DNA of 64,000 nucleotides. It comes from Polynucleobacter necessarius (lineage in GTDB: Bacteria > Pseudomonadota > Gammaproteobacteria > Burkholderiales > Burkholderiaceae). Position 1 is the stretch's first letter. Each line of letters starts with the position of its first letter. Positions 52,720 to 63,200 of this stretch are shown one piece after another. Under the pieces are notes generated by a model. The model did no database searches and was not told the origin of the DNA. It worked only from the letters and a program-made list of their open reading frames with translations. A program made the translations under genes and the position numbers. The stretch is taken from positions 124,001-188,000 of the forward strand of contig NZ_LT606948.1 of NCBI RefSeq assembly GCF_900095185.1, given 5' to 3'.

Positions 52720-53298
52720 TTATTGCCAATCAGACTGCCAATCGAGAGTAATGGTTTTATGAGGCAAATCGACGTTTTGGACAACCTCTTTTACAAAGGG
52801 CACCAAATACTGCATCGTCTTCGTTTGTGCATCACCGATAGCAATAACACCATGCGCACCATTTTCAGTAACATCAATCACCTCACCAAGCACTTCCCCT
52901 TGAAGATTGAATGCATTACATCCTATGAGATCTACCCAGTAATAGGAATCACTCTCTACTTTTGGAAAAGCAACCCGTGTCACTAATATTCGGGCACCCT
53001 TTAATGCAAGTGCTTGATCACGATCACCGATACCCTCGAGTGTCATCACTACATTACTGCTGTGCATCTTAGCGCTTTTGACTTTGTATTGAGTCAAAGA
53101 AGCATTATCTGCAGTGGCAATAGCGCCACCCCCCCTGCGAGGGATGAGTGACAGCCAAACGAATTTCGAAGAGAGAAGTGCTACAGGCTCGGTAGAGTGA
53201 GGCCTAACCTTTACTTGGCCCTGCAATCCTTGCGCCTCAGAAATGGCGCCTAGTTCGATTAAATCGGTAAGGGAAGGTGTACTCATTTGTAATGACAC
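52720..53298 (-). CDS. rimM: Ribosome maturation factor RimM, intact
   Basis: RimM assists 30S head assembly, binding S19. The 192-residue frame has the N-terminal TrmE-like motif ELGAISEAQGLQGQVKVRPHST, EGIGDRDQALALKGARILV and the PRC domain SYYWVDLIGCNAFN, GEVIDVTENGAHGVIAI and LVPFVKEVV, ending LDWQSDWQ. It starts MSLQMSTPSLTD, with an alternative ATG four codons later. It lies 80 bases after rpsP in the canonical operon. Intact. Confidence 0.97.
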   Translation of the reverse strand: MSLQMSTPSLTDLIELGAISEAQGLQGQVKVRPHSTEPVALLSSKFVWLSLIPRRGGGAIATADNASLTQYKVKSAKMHSSNVVMTLEGIGDRDQALALKGARILVTRVAFPKVESDSYYWVDLIGCNAFNLQGEVLGEVIDVTENGAHGVIAIGDAQTKTMQYLVPFVKEVVQNVDLPHKTITLDWQSDWQ

Positions 53299-53378
53299 CT
53301 AATTTTCCCGAAATAGAACTACTGGATATTTGAATACTAAAAACCCCATCACGATGATGAAGTTTTTAGCAGCGAATA

Positions 53379-53624
53379 TTAAACAGCTGAATTGTTCTTG
53401 ATCAGACGTACAACTGTTGGTGAGATTTGCGCACCAACACCAGTCCAGTAAGTCAAACGATCTTGAGCGATGCGCATTGCTTGCTCAGATGCTGCTGCTT
53501 GTGGGTTGAAATAGCCGATACGCTCGATAAAGTTCGAATCACGACGGTTGCGCTTATCAGTAGCAACGATGCTGTAAAAAAGGCGCTTCTTAGAACCGCC
53601 GCGTGCCAGTCGAATGACGACCAT
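53379..53624 (-). CDS. rpsP: 30S ribosomal protein S16, intact
   Basis: S16 is a 30S assembly protein. The 81-residue frame has the hallmark [41 protein letters not shown] and the C-terminal [20 protein letters not shown]. It opens the rpsP-rimM-trmD-rplS operon, and its promoter should lie upstream in about 53625-53780, where no gene is seen. Intact. Confidence 0.98.
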   Translation of the reverse strand: MVVIRLARGGSKKRLFYSIVATDKRNRRDSNFIERIGYFNPQAAASEQAMRIAQDRLTYWTGVGAQISPTVVRLIKNNSAV

Positions 53625-53846
53625 ACTTATTCCTTAAAATCTAAAATGAAAACAGGTTGATTACAACCCAATGAAATTTCTACAAAAAATCTTGGTCTCC
53701 AGCTCACCAAATAAAGATACGGTGAAGCGGAAAACCTCATATTTTAGACGAAAACCCCTACTTCTTCCACCTATTTGAGAACCCAAGCCAGTAGAATAGA
53801 ATGCAGCCTTTTAGAAAAAGTTTTAAAAACAATAACTTATATAAAT

Positions 53847-54377
53847 ATGCCTCATAAAATCCATGTTTTAGCCGCTTTCAGAACCCGTATAAATCGACTC
53901 TTGCTGGTGTTTTCTTGCTTGGGCCTTGGCCTGATTACCGGTTGTGCCAGCGTCATTCCTCCTTGTGGAGCCAAAACTAGCCCACCTAGTAGTGAACTCA
54001 AAAATACCAAATGGGAGCTTACTCGTTGGAACTTGCCTCCCAATAGCAATGGAGAGGTGCGCGTCCGTCAAATTCCCCTTGGAGATGCGAGCAATCCTAT
54101 CCAAATCATTGTTGATGCTGATGGACAACGTCTAAGCGGCTCGACAGGATGCAATCGTTTTACTGCAACGCTCGACGAAGATGCGCGTGGCTTTACTCTC
54201 AAACACATTACCAGGACCAAAATGGCCTGCACTCCGCAGCGTATGGAATTAGAAAATGACTTCTTATATCAGCTCAATGACTATCGCAGCATAGTCCGCA
54301 ATGGCGATCAATTACTAATGATTGGGGTCGATCGTGAGGTGTTAAGTTTTACTCAAAAATCCATCTCGAAGCAATAA
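53847..54377 (+). CDS. META-domain lipoprotein, intact
   Basis: The start ATG at 53847 gives a signal sequence ending in a lipobox (LGLGLITGC), so the protein is likely anchored in a membrane. After the acylated Cys, a META/DUF306-type domain follows: NTKWELTRWN, IIVDADGQRLSGSTGCNRFTATL, LKHITRTKMACTPQRMELENDF and a closing strand LLMIGVDREVLSFT. HslJ-like proteins with this fold are linked to heat or novobiocin stress, but the function is not known. It has 176 residues and is divergent from rpsP, with which it may share an intergenic promoter zone. Intact. Confidence 0.88.
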   Translation: MPHKIHVLAAFRTRINRLLLVFSCLGLGLITGCASVIPPCGAKTSPPSSELKNTKWELTRWNLPPNSNGEVRVRQIPLGDASNPIQIIVDADGQRLSGSTGCNRFTATLDEDARGFTLKHITRTKMACTPQRMELENDFLYQLNDYRSIVRNGDQLLMIGVDREVLSFTQKSISKQ

Positions 54378-54455
54378 TTTAGACAATCTATTTGCAACCT
54401 GATGGAAAGTTTAATGAAAAAATCCAACTTCCTATTTTGCGCACTCGGATTATTT

Positions 54456-56230
54456 CTACCTAGAAGCGGTTTTATTAGTAGAGTAACCGCTCTCGACAAC
54501 TGAAGTAGCTAAGGCTTGAGTTTGAGGCATGAGTTTCTCGGCAAAGAAACGTGCTGTAGCAATTTTTGCATCATAAAATTTTTAGGATCTGCATCACGCA
54601 GATGCTCTGCCGCTAAGAGCGACCTTGCTATTTGCCAGCCGCCCAATAACAAGCCAGATCAACGTAGGTAGGCAACACTACCGGCATACACCGCCTTGAT
54701 ATCGGTCTTCGCATTTGCAACAATGTACGCAACCGCTTGATCAAATACAGCACGCGCCAGAATAAGCTACTTGAGGACTGCCTTGGCATTTTCTTCACTA
54801 CCACTTGCTGCCAGCTCCTTTTCAGTGGCGGCAATTTTTCTGAGAAAGCTCTTTTGCAACAACCCCACCATCGCGCACTGTTTTTCTACCAACTAAGTCA
54901 TTCCCTTAAATCGCAGTAGTACCTTCATAAATTGTTAGGATGCGCGCATTACGGTAGTGCTGTGCAGCACCGGTCTTTTCAATAAAGCCCATTCCAACAT
55001 GAACTTGTATACCCAGACCGGCAACTTCGATCGACTTCCCTGTAGAGAAGCCCTTAACGATAGGCGCTAAAAATTCATAAATTGATTGATTGATCGTACG
55101 AACTGCTTCATCCGGGGCGGCGTGTTGAGCATCATCGTATGCAGAGGCAGCGTAGTAGGCGAGTGCGCGAGATGCCTCAGTATAGGCGCGAATTGTCATT
55201 AACATGCGCTTTTCATCGGGCTGATGAATGCTCGCCACAGAACCAGGTGAGCCAGCTAAATCGCGACTTTGTACGCGGTCTTTGGCATATTGAACCGCCC
55301 TTTTGATATGCACGCTCTGCTACCGCTTACGCCTTGCATACCGACTGCAAAGCGGGCAGCATTCATCATGATCAACATATATTCCAAACCACGGTTTTCT
55401 TCACCAACCAGCCAACCAATCGCTCCACCATGATCACCAAACTGGAGCACGGCTGTTGGGCTGTCTTTAATACCGAGCTTATGTTCAGTAGAGACGCAAT
55501 GCACATCATTGCGCTCGCCCAATGAACCATTCGCATTCACTAAAAATTTCAGTATTACAAACAATAAAATACCTTTCACACCTTCCGGAGTATCTGGCGT
55601 TCTAGCCAGCACCAAATGGCTAATATTCTTAGCCCTATCGTGCTCACCATAGGTGATATAAATCTTGGTACCAAAAATCTTAAACGTACCATCACCCTCG
55701 GGGACAGCACGGGCACGAACCATTGATCAGTCCGAGCCAGCTTGCGGCTCTGTTAAACACATGGATCCCGTCCATTCACCAACAATCATTTGCGGTACAA
55801 AACGCTCTTGTAACTCAGAATCAGCAATTGTGAGGAGTGCCTCAATCGCCCCATCCGTGAGCATGGGGCATAAGGCAAACGAGAGGCTTGCTGAGTGAAC
55901 CATTTCAAAGCAAACAGTAGCAATATAAGTTTAGGCAGTCCTTGACCGCCAAATTCTGCGCGATATACAACGCCTTGCCAACCTGCGGCACCAAACCCCT
56001 TGGTTGTGGTAACCACCCCTTTTTTTAAAGAGCTAGGATTTTGATCCCCCAACCCACTTCAGAGGAGCGACGACGTCTTGATTAAATTTTGCAGACTCTT
56101 TCAAAATAGCTGGGGCTAACTCAACATCTGCACGAGCTTCTGCATAAGAGGGATAAGCAACAACTTCCGATAACCCTACTAGTTCGTTCATCACAAACAA
56201 CATATCCTTTACTGGGGCTACGTATGGCAT
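54456..56230 (-). pseudogene. Acyl-CoA dehydrogenase (C-terminal-extended family), broken
   Basis: The enzyme would oxidise acyl-CoA with FAD, passing electrons to EtfAB, whose intact genes lie next upstream. From 56230: MPYVAPVKDMLFVMNELVGLSEVV, then GFGAAGWQGVVYRAEFGGQGLPKL, TDGAIEALLTIADSELQERF-like text in another frame, FGTKIYITYGEHD (usual GTKIFITxGEHD), EHKLGIKDSPTAVLQFGDHGGA and, near the end, IQVHVGMGFIEKTGAAQHYRNARILTIYEGTTAI. The tail, read across lesions, has AKTDIKAVYAGSVAYL. Frame changes occur near 56040, 55760, 55300, 54900 and 54770. Restored length is about 590 residues, matching the C-terminally extended subfamily. A hairpin AGCGGTT/AACCGCT lies at its end. Confidence 0.9.
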
Positions 56231-56286
56231 TACAACTCCTCTTTATTTGGTACTAAATCACGCGATGTAAACGCTGCTTAGGGCTA

Positions 56287-57222
56287 CTAACCAAGCGCTT
56301 TGGTTAATTCTGGCACAGCGGTATTCAAATCAGCTACTAACCCATAATCAGCAACGCCAAAAATCGGTGCTTCTGGATCTTTATTAATTGCCACGATCAC
56401 CTTGGAGTCTTTCATACCTGCCAAGTGCTGAATCGCACCAGAGATGCCTACAGCGATATAGAGCTGAGGAGCTACGATCTTGCCGGTTTGACCTACTTGA
56501 TAGTCATTGGGAACATAACCTGCATCTACCGCAGCACGAGATGCGCCCAGGGCAGCGCCAAGCTTATCAGCCAATGGCGCAATCAATTCCTGATATTTCT
56601 CGCCCGAACCTAAACCACGACCACCAGAGACAATAATCTTTGCTGTGGTGAGTTCCGGACGATCCAACTTAGTCAGCTCACGACCAACAAACGAAGATGA
56701 TGCCTTACTCGCAACAGCAGCCGCCTTCTCAAGCGTAGCCGAGCCCCCAGTAGGGGCTACCGGATCAAACCCAGTAGTACGTACAGTAATCACTTTCACT
56801 GGATCAGCGCTTTGCACAGTCGCAATGGCATTGCCAGCATAAATAGGCCGCTCAAAAGTATCTGGAGAAATCACTTTAGTAATGTCAGATAACTGAGCTA
56901 CATCCAATTCTGCGGCAACACGGGGTAACACATTCTTGCCATTAGTAGTTGCTGGGGCAAGAATGTGGCTGTAGTTGTTAGCAATAGAGAGGATTTGTAC
57001 AGTCAAAGGTTCGGCCAATTGATCAGCAAGATTTGGAGCATCAACTTGAATCACTTTGCGTACACCCGAAATTTGCGCAGCAGCAAAAGCGGCAGCATCA
57101 ACGTTGCTACCAACCACCACAACATCGACCTCTGGTGAACACTGTAATGCAGCGGCTACGGTATTTAATGTGGCTACTTTTAATGTTTGATTATCGTGTT
57201 CAGCAATAACAAGTGCGGCCAT
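56287..57222 (-). CDS. etfA: Electron transfer flavoprotein alpha subunit, intact
   Basis: EtfA with EtfB carries electrons from acyl-CoA and other dehydrogenases to the quinone pool. The 311-residue frame has the N-terminal ALVIAEHDNQTLKVATLNTVAAAL and the FAD-binding C-terminus: IIVSGGRGLGSGEKYQ, VDAGYVPNDYQVGQTGKIVAPQLYIAVGISGAIQH and VIVAINKDPEAPIFGVADYGLVADL. It begins directly after etfB, with no gap. Intact, although the acyl-CoA dehydrogenase gene 57 bases downstream is dead, so another dehydrogenase must supply it. Confidence 0.97.
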   Translation of the reverse strand: MAALVIAEHDNQTLKVATLNTVAAALQCSPEVDVVVVGSNVDAAAFAAAQISGVRKVIQVDAPNLADQLAEPLTVQILSIANNYSHILAPATTNGKNVLPRVAAELDVAQLSDITKVISPDTFERPIYAGNAIATVQSADPVKVITVRTTGFDPVAPTGGSATLEKAAAVASKASSSFVGRELTKLDRPELTTAKIIVSGGRGLGSGEKYQELIAPLADKLGAALGASRAAVDAGYVPNDYQVGQTGKIVAPQLYIAVGISGAIQHLAGMKDSKVIVAINKDPEAPIFGVADYGLVADLNTAVPELTKALG

Positions 57223-57972
57223 TTAGATCACCTTCGCTTCATTTTTAAGTTTTTCCACAAGAGCTGCAACATCAGCAACCATCACACCAGCAGCGCGCTT
57301 AGGAGGCTCTTCTACTTTGATTGTTTTCAGGCGTGGGGCAATATCTACACCCAATTCTTCCGGCTTCACGATATCGATTGTCTTTTTCTTAGCCTTCATA
57401 ATATTCGGCAAAGTCACGTAGCGTGGCTCGTTCAAGCGCAAATCAGCAGTAATCACTGCAGGCAAAGTCAGAGCAATCGTTTCTAGACCGCCATCTACTT
57501 CACGAGTTACTATTGCCTTACCGTCAGCTATCAACACTTTAGACGCGAAGGTTGCCTGTGGGATATCCATTAAGCTTGCTAACATTTGCCCCGTTTGATT
57601 ACTATCGTCATCAATTGCTTGCTTCCCTAGCATGATGATTTGGGCCTGCTCTTTTTCCGATAGGGCCTTCAGAATCTTCGCCACTGCTAAAGGCTGTAAG
57701 TCAGCATCGGTTTCAACTAGAATTGCGCGGTCTGCACCAATCGCTAAGGCAGTACGGAGAGTTTCTTGACATTGCGTTACACCAGCAGAAACAACTACTA
57801 CTTTAGTTGCAACACCTGACTCTTTGAGACGTACTACTTCCTCTACAGCAATTTCATCAAAGGGGTTCATGCTCATTTTGACATTAGCCAGATCAACACC
57901 AGAATTATCTGATTTCACCCGAATTTTGACGTTGTAATCAACAACGCGTTTTACGGCAACTAAGATTTTCAT
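57223..57972 (-). CDS. etfB: Electron transfer flavoprotein beta subunit, intact
   Basis: The 249-residue frame starts [20 protein letters not shown] and has the family motif [21 protein letters not shown], the AMP-binding part [18 protein letters not shown]-like sequence, [22 protein letters not shown] and the ETF signature [28 protein letters not shown]. Length is normal (E. coli-type about 250-260). It abuts etfA. Both are intact although the neighbouring acyl-CoA dehydrogenase and acyl-CoA synthetase genes are broken. Confidence 0.97.
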   Translation of the reverse strand: MKILVAVKRVVDYNVKIRVKSDNSGVDLANVKMSMNPFDEIAVEEVVRLKESGVATKVVVVSAGVTQCQETLRTALAIGADRAILVETDADLQPLAVAKILKALSEKEQAQIIMLGKQAIDDDSNQTGQMLASLMDIPQATFASKVLIADGKAIVTREVDGGLETIALTLPAVITADLRLNEPRYVTLPNIMKAKKKTIDIVKPEELGVDIAPRLKTIKVEEPPKRAAGVMVADVAALVEKLKNEAKVI

Positions 57973-58027
57973 TTGGAATACTCAATAATGGTTAACGATC
58001 TATTTTATCCGTCCAGCAAACCAAACT

Positions 58028-59533
58028 CTAGACATCAATCGCTCTGGGAGCCTTAAATCCAGTCAAATACTGCTTGCAGTGAGCAACAATTTCTTCAGCA
58101 GTGACATTCACGCCAGACTTAATCTCTAAAAAAGAGTACGGAGTTTCACCCCATTTAGGATCGGGTTTAGCAACAATAGCAGCAGCATTAATCGCGGAAT
58201 GGCGGTACAGTACATCCTCCACTTCAACCGAGGAGATAGTGTCTCCCCCAGAAATAATGATGTCTTTGCTACGATCTTTCATCTTGATGTAGCCGTCAGG
58301 ATTCATGACTGCTAAATCACCCGAATTAAACCACCCACCTTCAAAGGCTTCTTGAGTTGCCTTTTCGTTCTTTAGGTAGCCCTTCATAGCGATATTGCTC
58401 TTAAACATAATTTCGCCCATGGTTTCACCATCCGGTGGAACTGACTTCATAGTTTCAGGATCAAGCACAGCGATTGCTTGCTGCATGTGATAGCGCACAC
58501 CTTGACGCGCATTTAAGCGAGCACGTTCGCCAATATCTAAATCATTCCACTCGTCTTGTTTGATACAGACAGATGCTGAACCATATACCTCAGTTAATCC
58601 ATAAACATGCGTCAAATCAAATCCGAGCTTTTCCATACCCTCAATAATCGATGCAGGTGGCGCAGCTCCGGCTATCAAGCCTTTCACGCCGGCTGGTACG
58701 CCAGCTTTCAACTCATCAGGAGCATTTACTAACAAGTTATGAACAATTGGAGCGGCGCAATAGTGTGTGACACCATGCTCTTTAATGGCGGCAAACATGT
58801 GCTGAGCATCTACGCGACGTAAGCACACATTCACCCCAGCACGGACAGCAATAGTCTACGGAAAGCACCAGCCATTGCAGTGAAACATGGGTAGCGTCCA
58901 CAAGTAAATTGGGTGTTTATTAATATCCCAATCCAATACAGTTGATACCGCATTAATCGCTGCACCCCGATGGTGATACACCACCCCTTTAGGATTACCG
59001 GTAGTGCCAGAGGTGTATTCAAGCAGATGGCTTGCCACTCATCAGCTGGCACCTGCCATGCAAAGTGAGGATCCCCTTCTGCAAGCAACTTTTCGTAAGT
59101 TAATTTACCCAACCTCTCACCAGGCACATCAAATTCATTTTCCTCAACATCAATCACTAAAAACTCACGGCCAGAATCCTTTTTAGCTATCTCTAGAGCC
59201 TTTTTCATTACCCCTGAGAACTCGGGATCAACAATAACAACCTTATTAGCCTCGCCATGATTCAGCATGAATGCAATTGAGTCTGCATCTAGGCGGGGTA
59301 TTGGGCAATATCACGGCAACTGTATCTCCCAATCCAATACCATGCTTCTGTAGGGCACTAGCTAAACGGCGGCAACGCTCATAAGTTTGCTTCCAAGTTT
59401 GGCGTAGCTTCCCATGAATTATGGCGATCTTGTTGGGATAAACTTCTGCTGAACGCTCTAAGAATAAGAGCGGAGTTATTGGAGTGTAAGTGGCTGGATT
59501 ACGATCCAAACCTTGTTCATAAATATTTGCCAT
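58028..59533 (-). pseudogene. AMP-forming acyl-CoA synthetase (medium/long-chain type), broken
   Basis: The ligase would activate fatty acids to acyl-CoA. The start at 59533 gives MANIYEQGLDRNPATYTPITPLLFLERSAEVYP. Next come VAVILPNTPP, the AMP-binding loop [21 protein letters not shown] (in its own frame at about 59038), and a long open part from 58834: LTHVYGLTEVYGSASV, FNSGDLAVMNPDGYIKMKDRSKDIIISGGDTISSVEVEDVL and GWNSGDLAV-type adenylation motif. Three frame changes lie near 59265, 59040 and 58850. Restored length is about 545 residues. It lies upstream of etfBA and the dehydrogenase remnant on the same strand, forming a former beta-oxidation set. Confidence 0.92.
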
Positions 59534-59587
59534 CTTCAGCTTTCGATTTTCGTTTTACTAAATTACTTAATTGATAAATGAGATTAA

Positions 59588-60510
59588 TTAAATATCTGCA
59601 AGTGCTTTGATGTGCGCTACCACACTACGTCCCACAGCAGAAAGGTTATAACCTCCCTCTAAACCACTCACAATGCGCCCTTGCGCATTGTCCTTCGCAA
59701 TTTCTTGTAAGCGCTTTGTAATCCAAGCCTAGTCATTTTCCACTAGGCCCATCTGACCTAGATCATCCTCACGATGCGCATCAAAGCCTGCTGAAAGAAT
59801 GATGAGCTCAGGCTCAAAATTGCGTAAAGCAGGTAACCAACGCTCCTCTACAATAGAACGCACCACATCACCACGATGTAGCTGCAGGCAATGGAATGTT
59901 TACCATATTCTCAGCATGATCTAAGCCACTATATGGGTAGAAAGGATGCTGAAAAAACTACACATCAGAACATTGGGGTCATTGAAAAATGCTGCCTCTG
60001 TGCCATTGCCGTGATGCAGATCAAAGTCAATAATCGCTACGCGATCAATATTGTAGGTTTCCATCGCATAACGAGCGGCAATCGCTACGTTATCAAACAA
60101 ACAAAATCTCATTGAACGCGTTGGTTCTGCATGATGTCCAGGGGTCTGACCGCACAAAAGACATTTTCAACTTCCCCCTTCAATTACCGCATCAACGCCC
60201 GCGATTGCGGCACCAGCAGCTCTTAATGAAGCCCTATAGGTATGGGGATTCATAATCGTGTCACCATCGAGCATGAAGTAACCAGTTTCTGGCGCACGAT
60301 CTCGAACAAAAGAAACATGATCTGGACTATGAACCAACTCCAGCTGATCCTCGCTCGTTAATGGTGCATCTAAATGATGCGAGAAGAGATCCATACCACT
60401 ACGGATCAATTGATCATTGATCGCTTGAATGCGCTCGGGGCATTCTGGATGATGTGGCTTCCCATCTCGTGTTTTAGAAAGCCTGGATGAGTTATGTATC
60501 CTGTTGTCAT
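59588..60510 (-). pseudogene. Histone-deacetylase-family amidohydrolase (AcuC/polyamine-type), broken
   Basis: Zinc amidohydrolases of this family deacetylate acetoin-linked enzymes, polyamines or other substrates. The ATG at 60510 reads MTTGYITHPGFLKHEMGSH, then a two-base insertion. The other frame gives HPECPERIQAINDQLI, then PETGYFMLDGDTIMNPHTYRASLRAAGAAI. Next come a lesion near 60165, GHHAEPTRSMRFCLFDNVAIAARYA, the metal site IDFDLHHGNGTEAAF, and after a shift near 59920 IILSAGFDAHREDD and EGGYNL. Three or more lesions. Restored length is about 307 residues, normal for the family. The conserved GHHAE and DFDLHHGNG catalytic residues are still legible. Confidence 0.9.
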
Positions 60511-60592
60511 TACCTAAATCCTCAATAGCAAATTTATAGTTTTTATAATCTAAACAAACATACTCAATGCTCGAACACCCAATCATTCACGC

Positions 60593-61837
60593 ATGAGCCT
60601 TCGTATCACCTATATGCTTTTTGCCCTTGCGCTAGCAGAGTGCTTAAGCGCCCCCATTCAGTCAGCCCAATCGCAACAGCCCATCGTAAACCAGACCGAT
60701 GATGCCGTCGCAGAAGCGCGTTTTAGACAAAACCTGAACGAACTACTGAGCCAGATCTCCCAGACCCAAAAAATATCCCTCCCTGCTCTAGAAACGGGCT
60801 TTCTAGATGCTAAAACGGTTCCTTCTATTCGTAAATTGGTATTACCCCCATCAGGTACCTTTAAAAAGAATTGGCTGGCGTATCGCAAGCGCTTCATAGA
60901 GCCAGTCCGACTCAAGGCTGGGAGGGTATTTTGGGATCAAAACCAGACCTTTCTGAGCCAAGTTGAGCAAGATTCAGGGGTCCCTGCCGAGATTATTGTG
61001 GCCATTATTGGTATCGAGACGATCTACGGACGCCAAACCGGTAATTTCAGGGTTAAAGATGTACTTTCAACCCTGGCCTTCAGCTACCCAGATACACCCA
61101 ACAAAGCTGCACGCGAGCAACTCTTCAAAGACCAGCTCAAAGAACTCATCCTCCTATGCTGGACAGAAGCTGGGGGCAAATTGCCATCTCAGAATAGTAT
61201 CGATAGTACTCGCTTTAACACCTGCTTAAATCAAAACAGCTCCTATGCTGGCGCCATTGGTCTTCCCCAATTTATGCCTGGAAGTATCCGCAACTATGCT
61301 GTTGATGGCGATGGGGACGGCCGAATTGATCTCAAGCAAAGTCCTAAAGATGCCATTGCAAGCGTGGCTAACTTCATGAAAAAACATGGTTGGCAAACAG
61401 GCATGCCGATTTCCTTCCCAGTTCAAGTCAACGCCGTAAGCGAGGCAAAGGCACTTGCTGACGGTGAACCGCAGCTGAAATACACGGTACAAGGGCTGAT
61501 TGAAAAAGGCATTCTAACCAAGCAACAAGGGGATTTACAAAGTGGCGGTGTCGAGCCCCACAGCAAAGTTTTCATCGTTGATCTCCTTTATCTCGATAAG
61601 GACGGCTTAGACCAGGTGCAATATTTTGTAGGCTTAAATAATTTTCTGACGATTGTGCAATACAACCTTAGTTATTTCTATGCACAAAGCGTAGCTGAGT
61701 TTGCAGAAGCTTTGGGTTATAAAAATCAGAGCGTAGTTCCCGCAGAAAACTCAGCTAAGGCAAACTCGAGTCCAAAATCTTCGGAGCAAGCTAAACCAAA
61801 AAAGGTAAGCGCAAAGAAAAAACAAAAACCTAACTGA
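60593..61837 (+). CDS. mltB: Lytic murein transglycosylase B, intact
   Basis: MltB cleaves peptidoglycan between MurNAc and GlcNAc. The 414-residue frame opens with a signal peptide (ITYMLFALALAECLSA). The catalytic glutamate lies in IIVAIIGIETIYGRQTGNFRV. NSSYAGAIGLPQFMPGSIRNYAVDGDGDGRIDL and SVANFMKKHGWQ follow, as in MltB. The last 35 residues (SAKANSSPKSSEQAKPKKVSAKKKQKPN) are a basic low-complexity tail beyond the usual 360-370 residues. No canonical lipobox is seen, so it may be soluble periplasmic. The gene is intact and divergent from the HDAC remnant, with starts 83 bases apart. Confidence 0.94.
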   Translation: MSLRITYMLFALALAECLSAPIQSAQSQQPIVNQTDDAVAEARFRQNLNELLSQISQTQKISLPALETGFLDAKTVPSIRKLVLPPSGTFKKNWLAYRKRFIEPVRLKAGRVFWDQNQTFLSQVEQDSGVPAEIIVAIIGIETIYGRQTGNFRVKDVLSTLAFSYPDTPNKAAREQLFKDQLKELILLCWTEAGGKLPSQNSIDSTRFNTCLNQNSSYAGAIGLPQFMPGSIRNYAVDGDGDGRIDLKQSPKDAIASVANFMKKHGWQTGMPISFPVQVNAVSEAKALADGEPQLKYTVQGLIEKGILTKQQGDLQSGGVEPHSKVFIVDLLYLDKDGLDQVQYFVGLNNFLTIVQYNLSYFYAQSVAEFAEALGYKNQSVVPAENSAKANSSPKSSEQAKPKKVSAKKKQKPN

Positions 61838-61851
61838 TTCATAGGAATTAG

Positions 61852-62170
61852 TTAGACTGAAAAAACTCCAGTTGATAAGTAGCGGTCACCGCGATCGCAA
61901 ACAATGAAGACGATCGTTGCATTCTCTACCTGACGAGCGATACGCAGAGCCGCCACAAAAGCACCGCCAGCAGAGAGATGCCCTCTTCGACCGCCAGGCG
62001 ACGTGCCATCTCCTCGGTGTTAGCTTGCGATACATATTCAATCAGATCTACCTTGTCACCTTGATAACTCTTTAGCAAATACTCTGGGGCCCACTTCCGA
62101 ATACCTGGAGAAATCATTGACAGCGCGGGTCGGTCTTTTACTGACCCGGCTGGGTTGTTACCCTCCAATT
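61852..62170 (-). pseudogene. cysM: Cysteine synthase CysM, internally deleted and fused to comEA
   Basis: CysM makes cysteine from O-acetylserine and sulfide or thiosulfate. Only the motif LGKLEGNNPAGSVKDRPALSMI, which bears the PLP lysine, and the C-terminal PGIRKWAPEYLLKSYQGDKVDLIEYVSQANTEEM remain. About 165 residues between them are missing. The final part (SAGGAFVAALRIARQ, VENATIVFIVCDRGDRYLSTGVFS) lies in another frame. The 5' end is fused in frame to the tail of the comEA-like gene. A functional enzyme is impossible. Cysteine must come from another synthase or from the host. Confidence 0.85.
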
Positions 62171-62578
62171 TACCCAAAATCACATTATTGCGATTCTCAT
62201 TTTTTCGGCGACTTACTTCCGCACGCTCCGACTGATTGCGAGGATTAGCTTGATTACGAGAATTACGTCGGCTAGAAGACCCGTCCTCTTTTTTGGTCCG
62301 ACCATTTGGCTCACGAAATGAGCTGGGAGCTTCAATTGTTAGACCGTTATCCATCATTTTCTCTACAGACTTCATGCCCATTCCACGTACGCGGTTTTGT
62401 AGATCATTGGCGTCTTGGAAATGACCGCCATCCAAGCGTGCGGCAATGATTGTTTTTGCCTTTGCTGGACCAATTCCTTTAATGCTTTCGAACTAGCAGT
62501 ATTCACATGAATTGGCAATGCAGTCGCCATACCAAAACCAGACCCTAACAAAGATAGAGCTACTGTCGCTGCTCTCAA
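62171..62578 (-). pseudogene. ComEA-like helix-hairpin-helix DNA-binding protein, broken
   Basis: A signal-anchor (LRAATVALSLLGSGFGMATA) precedes INVNTAS-type helix-hairpin-helix sequence: HVNTASSKALKEL, then in the other frame AKTIIAARLDGGHFQDANDLQNRVRGMGMKSVEKM. It is followed by a basic tail (NGRTKKEDGSSSRRNSRN). ComEA binds DNA in natural transformation. A frameshift near 62460-62490 and fusion to the cysM remnant break the gene. TTG at 62578, behind GGAGAAAAG, is the likely start. Its basic tail of about 60 residues is longer than in typical ComEA. A terminator for an upstream gene lies at 62616-62640. Confidence 0.75.
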
Positions 62579-62615
62579 TACATTCCATATCTTTTCTCCA
62601 TCAGCAAACAAAAAA

Positions 62616-62640
62616 TCCACGAACACAAAGTGTGCGTGGA
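62616..62640 (-). terminator. Rho-independent terminator upstream of the comEA remnant
   Basis: The stem TCCACG-ACAC/GTGT-CGTGGA with one mismatch around AAA is followed on the minus strand by a run of T. It ends transcription from the alpha/beta hydrolase remnant at its right. Confidence 0.75.
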
Positions 62641-62724
62641 TCGTTTACAACGAGTGGATCAGAGTGAGGTTGACTTGTTTTTTAAGAAGACATTTGAATC
62701 AGTATCCTCTGATAAACCATTGAA

Positions 62725-63200
62725 CTAATGCGTCAGCATAAATTGTGCAGCTCGTTTAATGAACTCCGGTTCAGTCTGGTCAAAATCATGATAGGCAAAG
62801 GATTCGCATACATTACCCTCACTTATTCCACCTTCAATCACTTCTAAACGAGAAATGGTATTTTGAGGTCTAGATGAGATGACACTCTCAGAAGCAGATG
62901 GTGGGGTGCCTGCACATTGGCCATTGGAGTGATGAATCGCCAGAACGGGTAACTTCACATCATCACTTACTCTTGCCGTGCGAACAGTGCCAGCAATAAT
63001 GATCCCAGCCAGCGAATTGGTATCCATGCGATTAACAAAGTAGGTAGCCGTAGAAGTACCCATGCTATGGCCAAATATCCATACAGGAAGATTAAATTTT
63101 TTCCTATAAAACTCGACAACCTCACCTCCTCTAGTCTCTTGTCAGGTTTTCATCAAACCATGTACATTTTTAAGGGACGCACCGCCATCTTTTAAATTCA
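62725..63200 (-). pseudogene. Alpha/beta hydrolase, broken
   Basis: The C-terminal 112 codons are open and carry the nucleophile elbow GHSMGTST, read as WIFGHSMGTSTATYFVNRM, then IAGTVRTARVSDDVKLPVLAIHHSN and ESFAYHDFDQTEPEFIKRAAQF with the final region of the catalytic triad. Upstream, FYRKKFNLPV joins HGLMKT after a TGA near 63143. The N-terminal part is lost, probably by deletion. Secreted or cytosolic location cannot be decided. The gene ends 85 bases before the hairpin terminator, which probably belonged to it. Confidence 0.7.
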
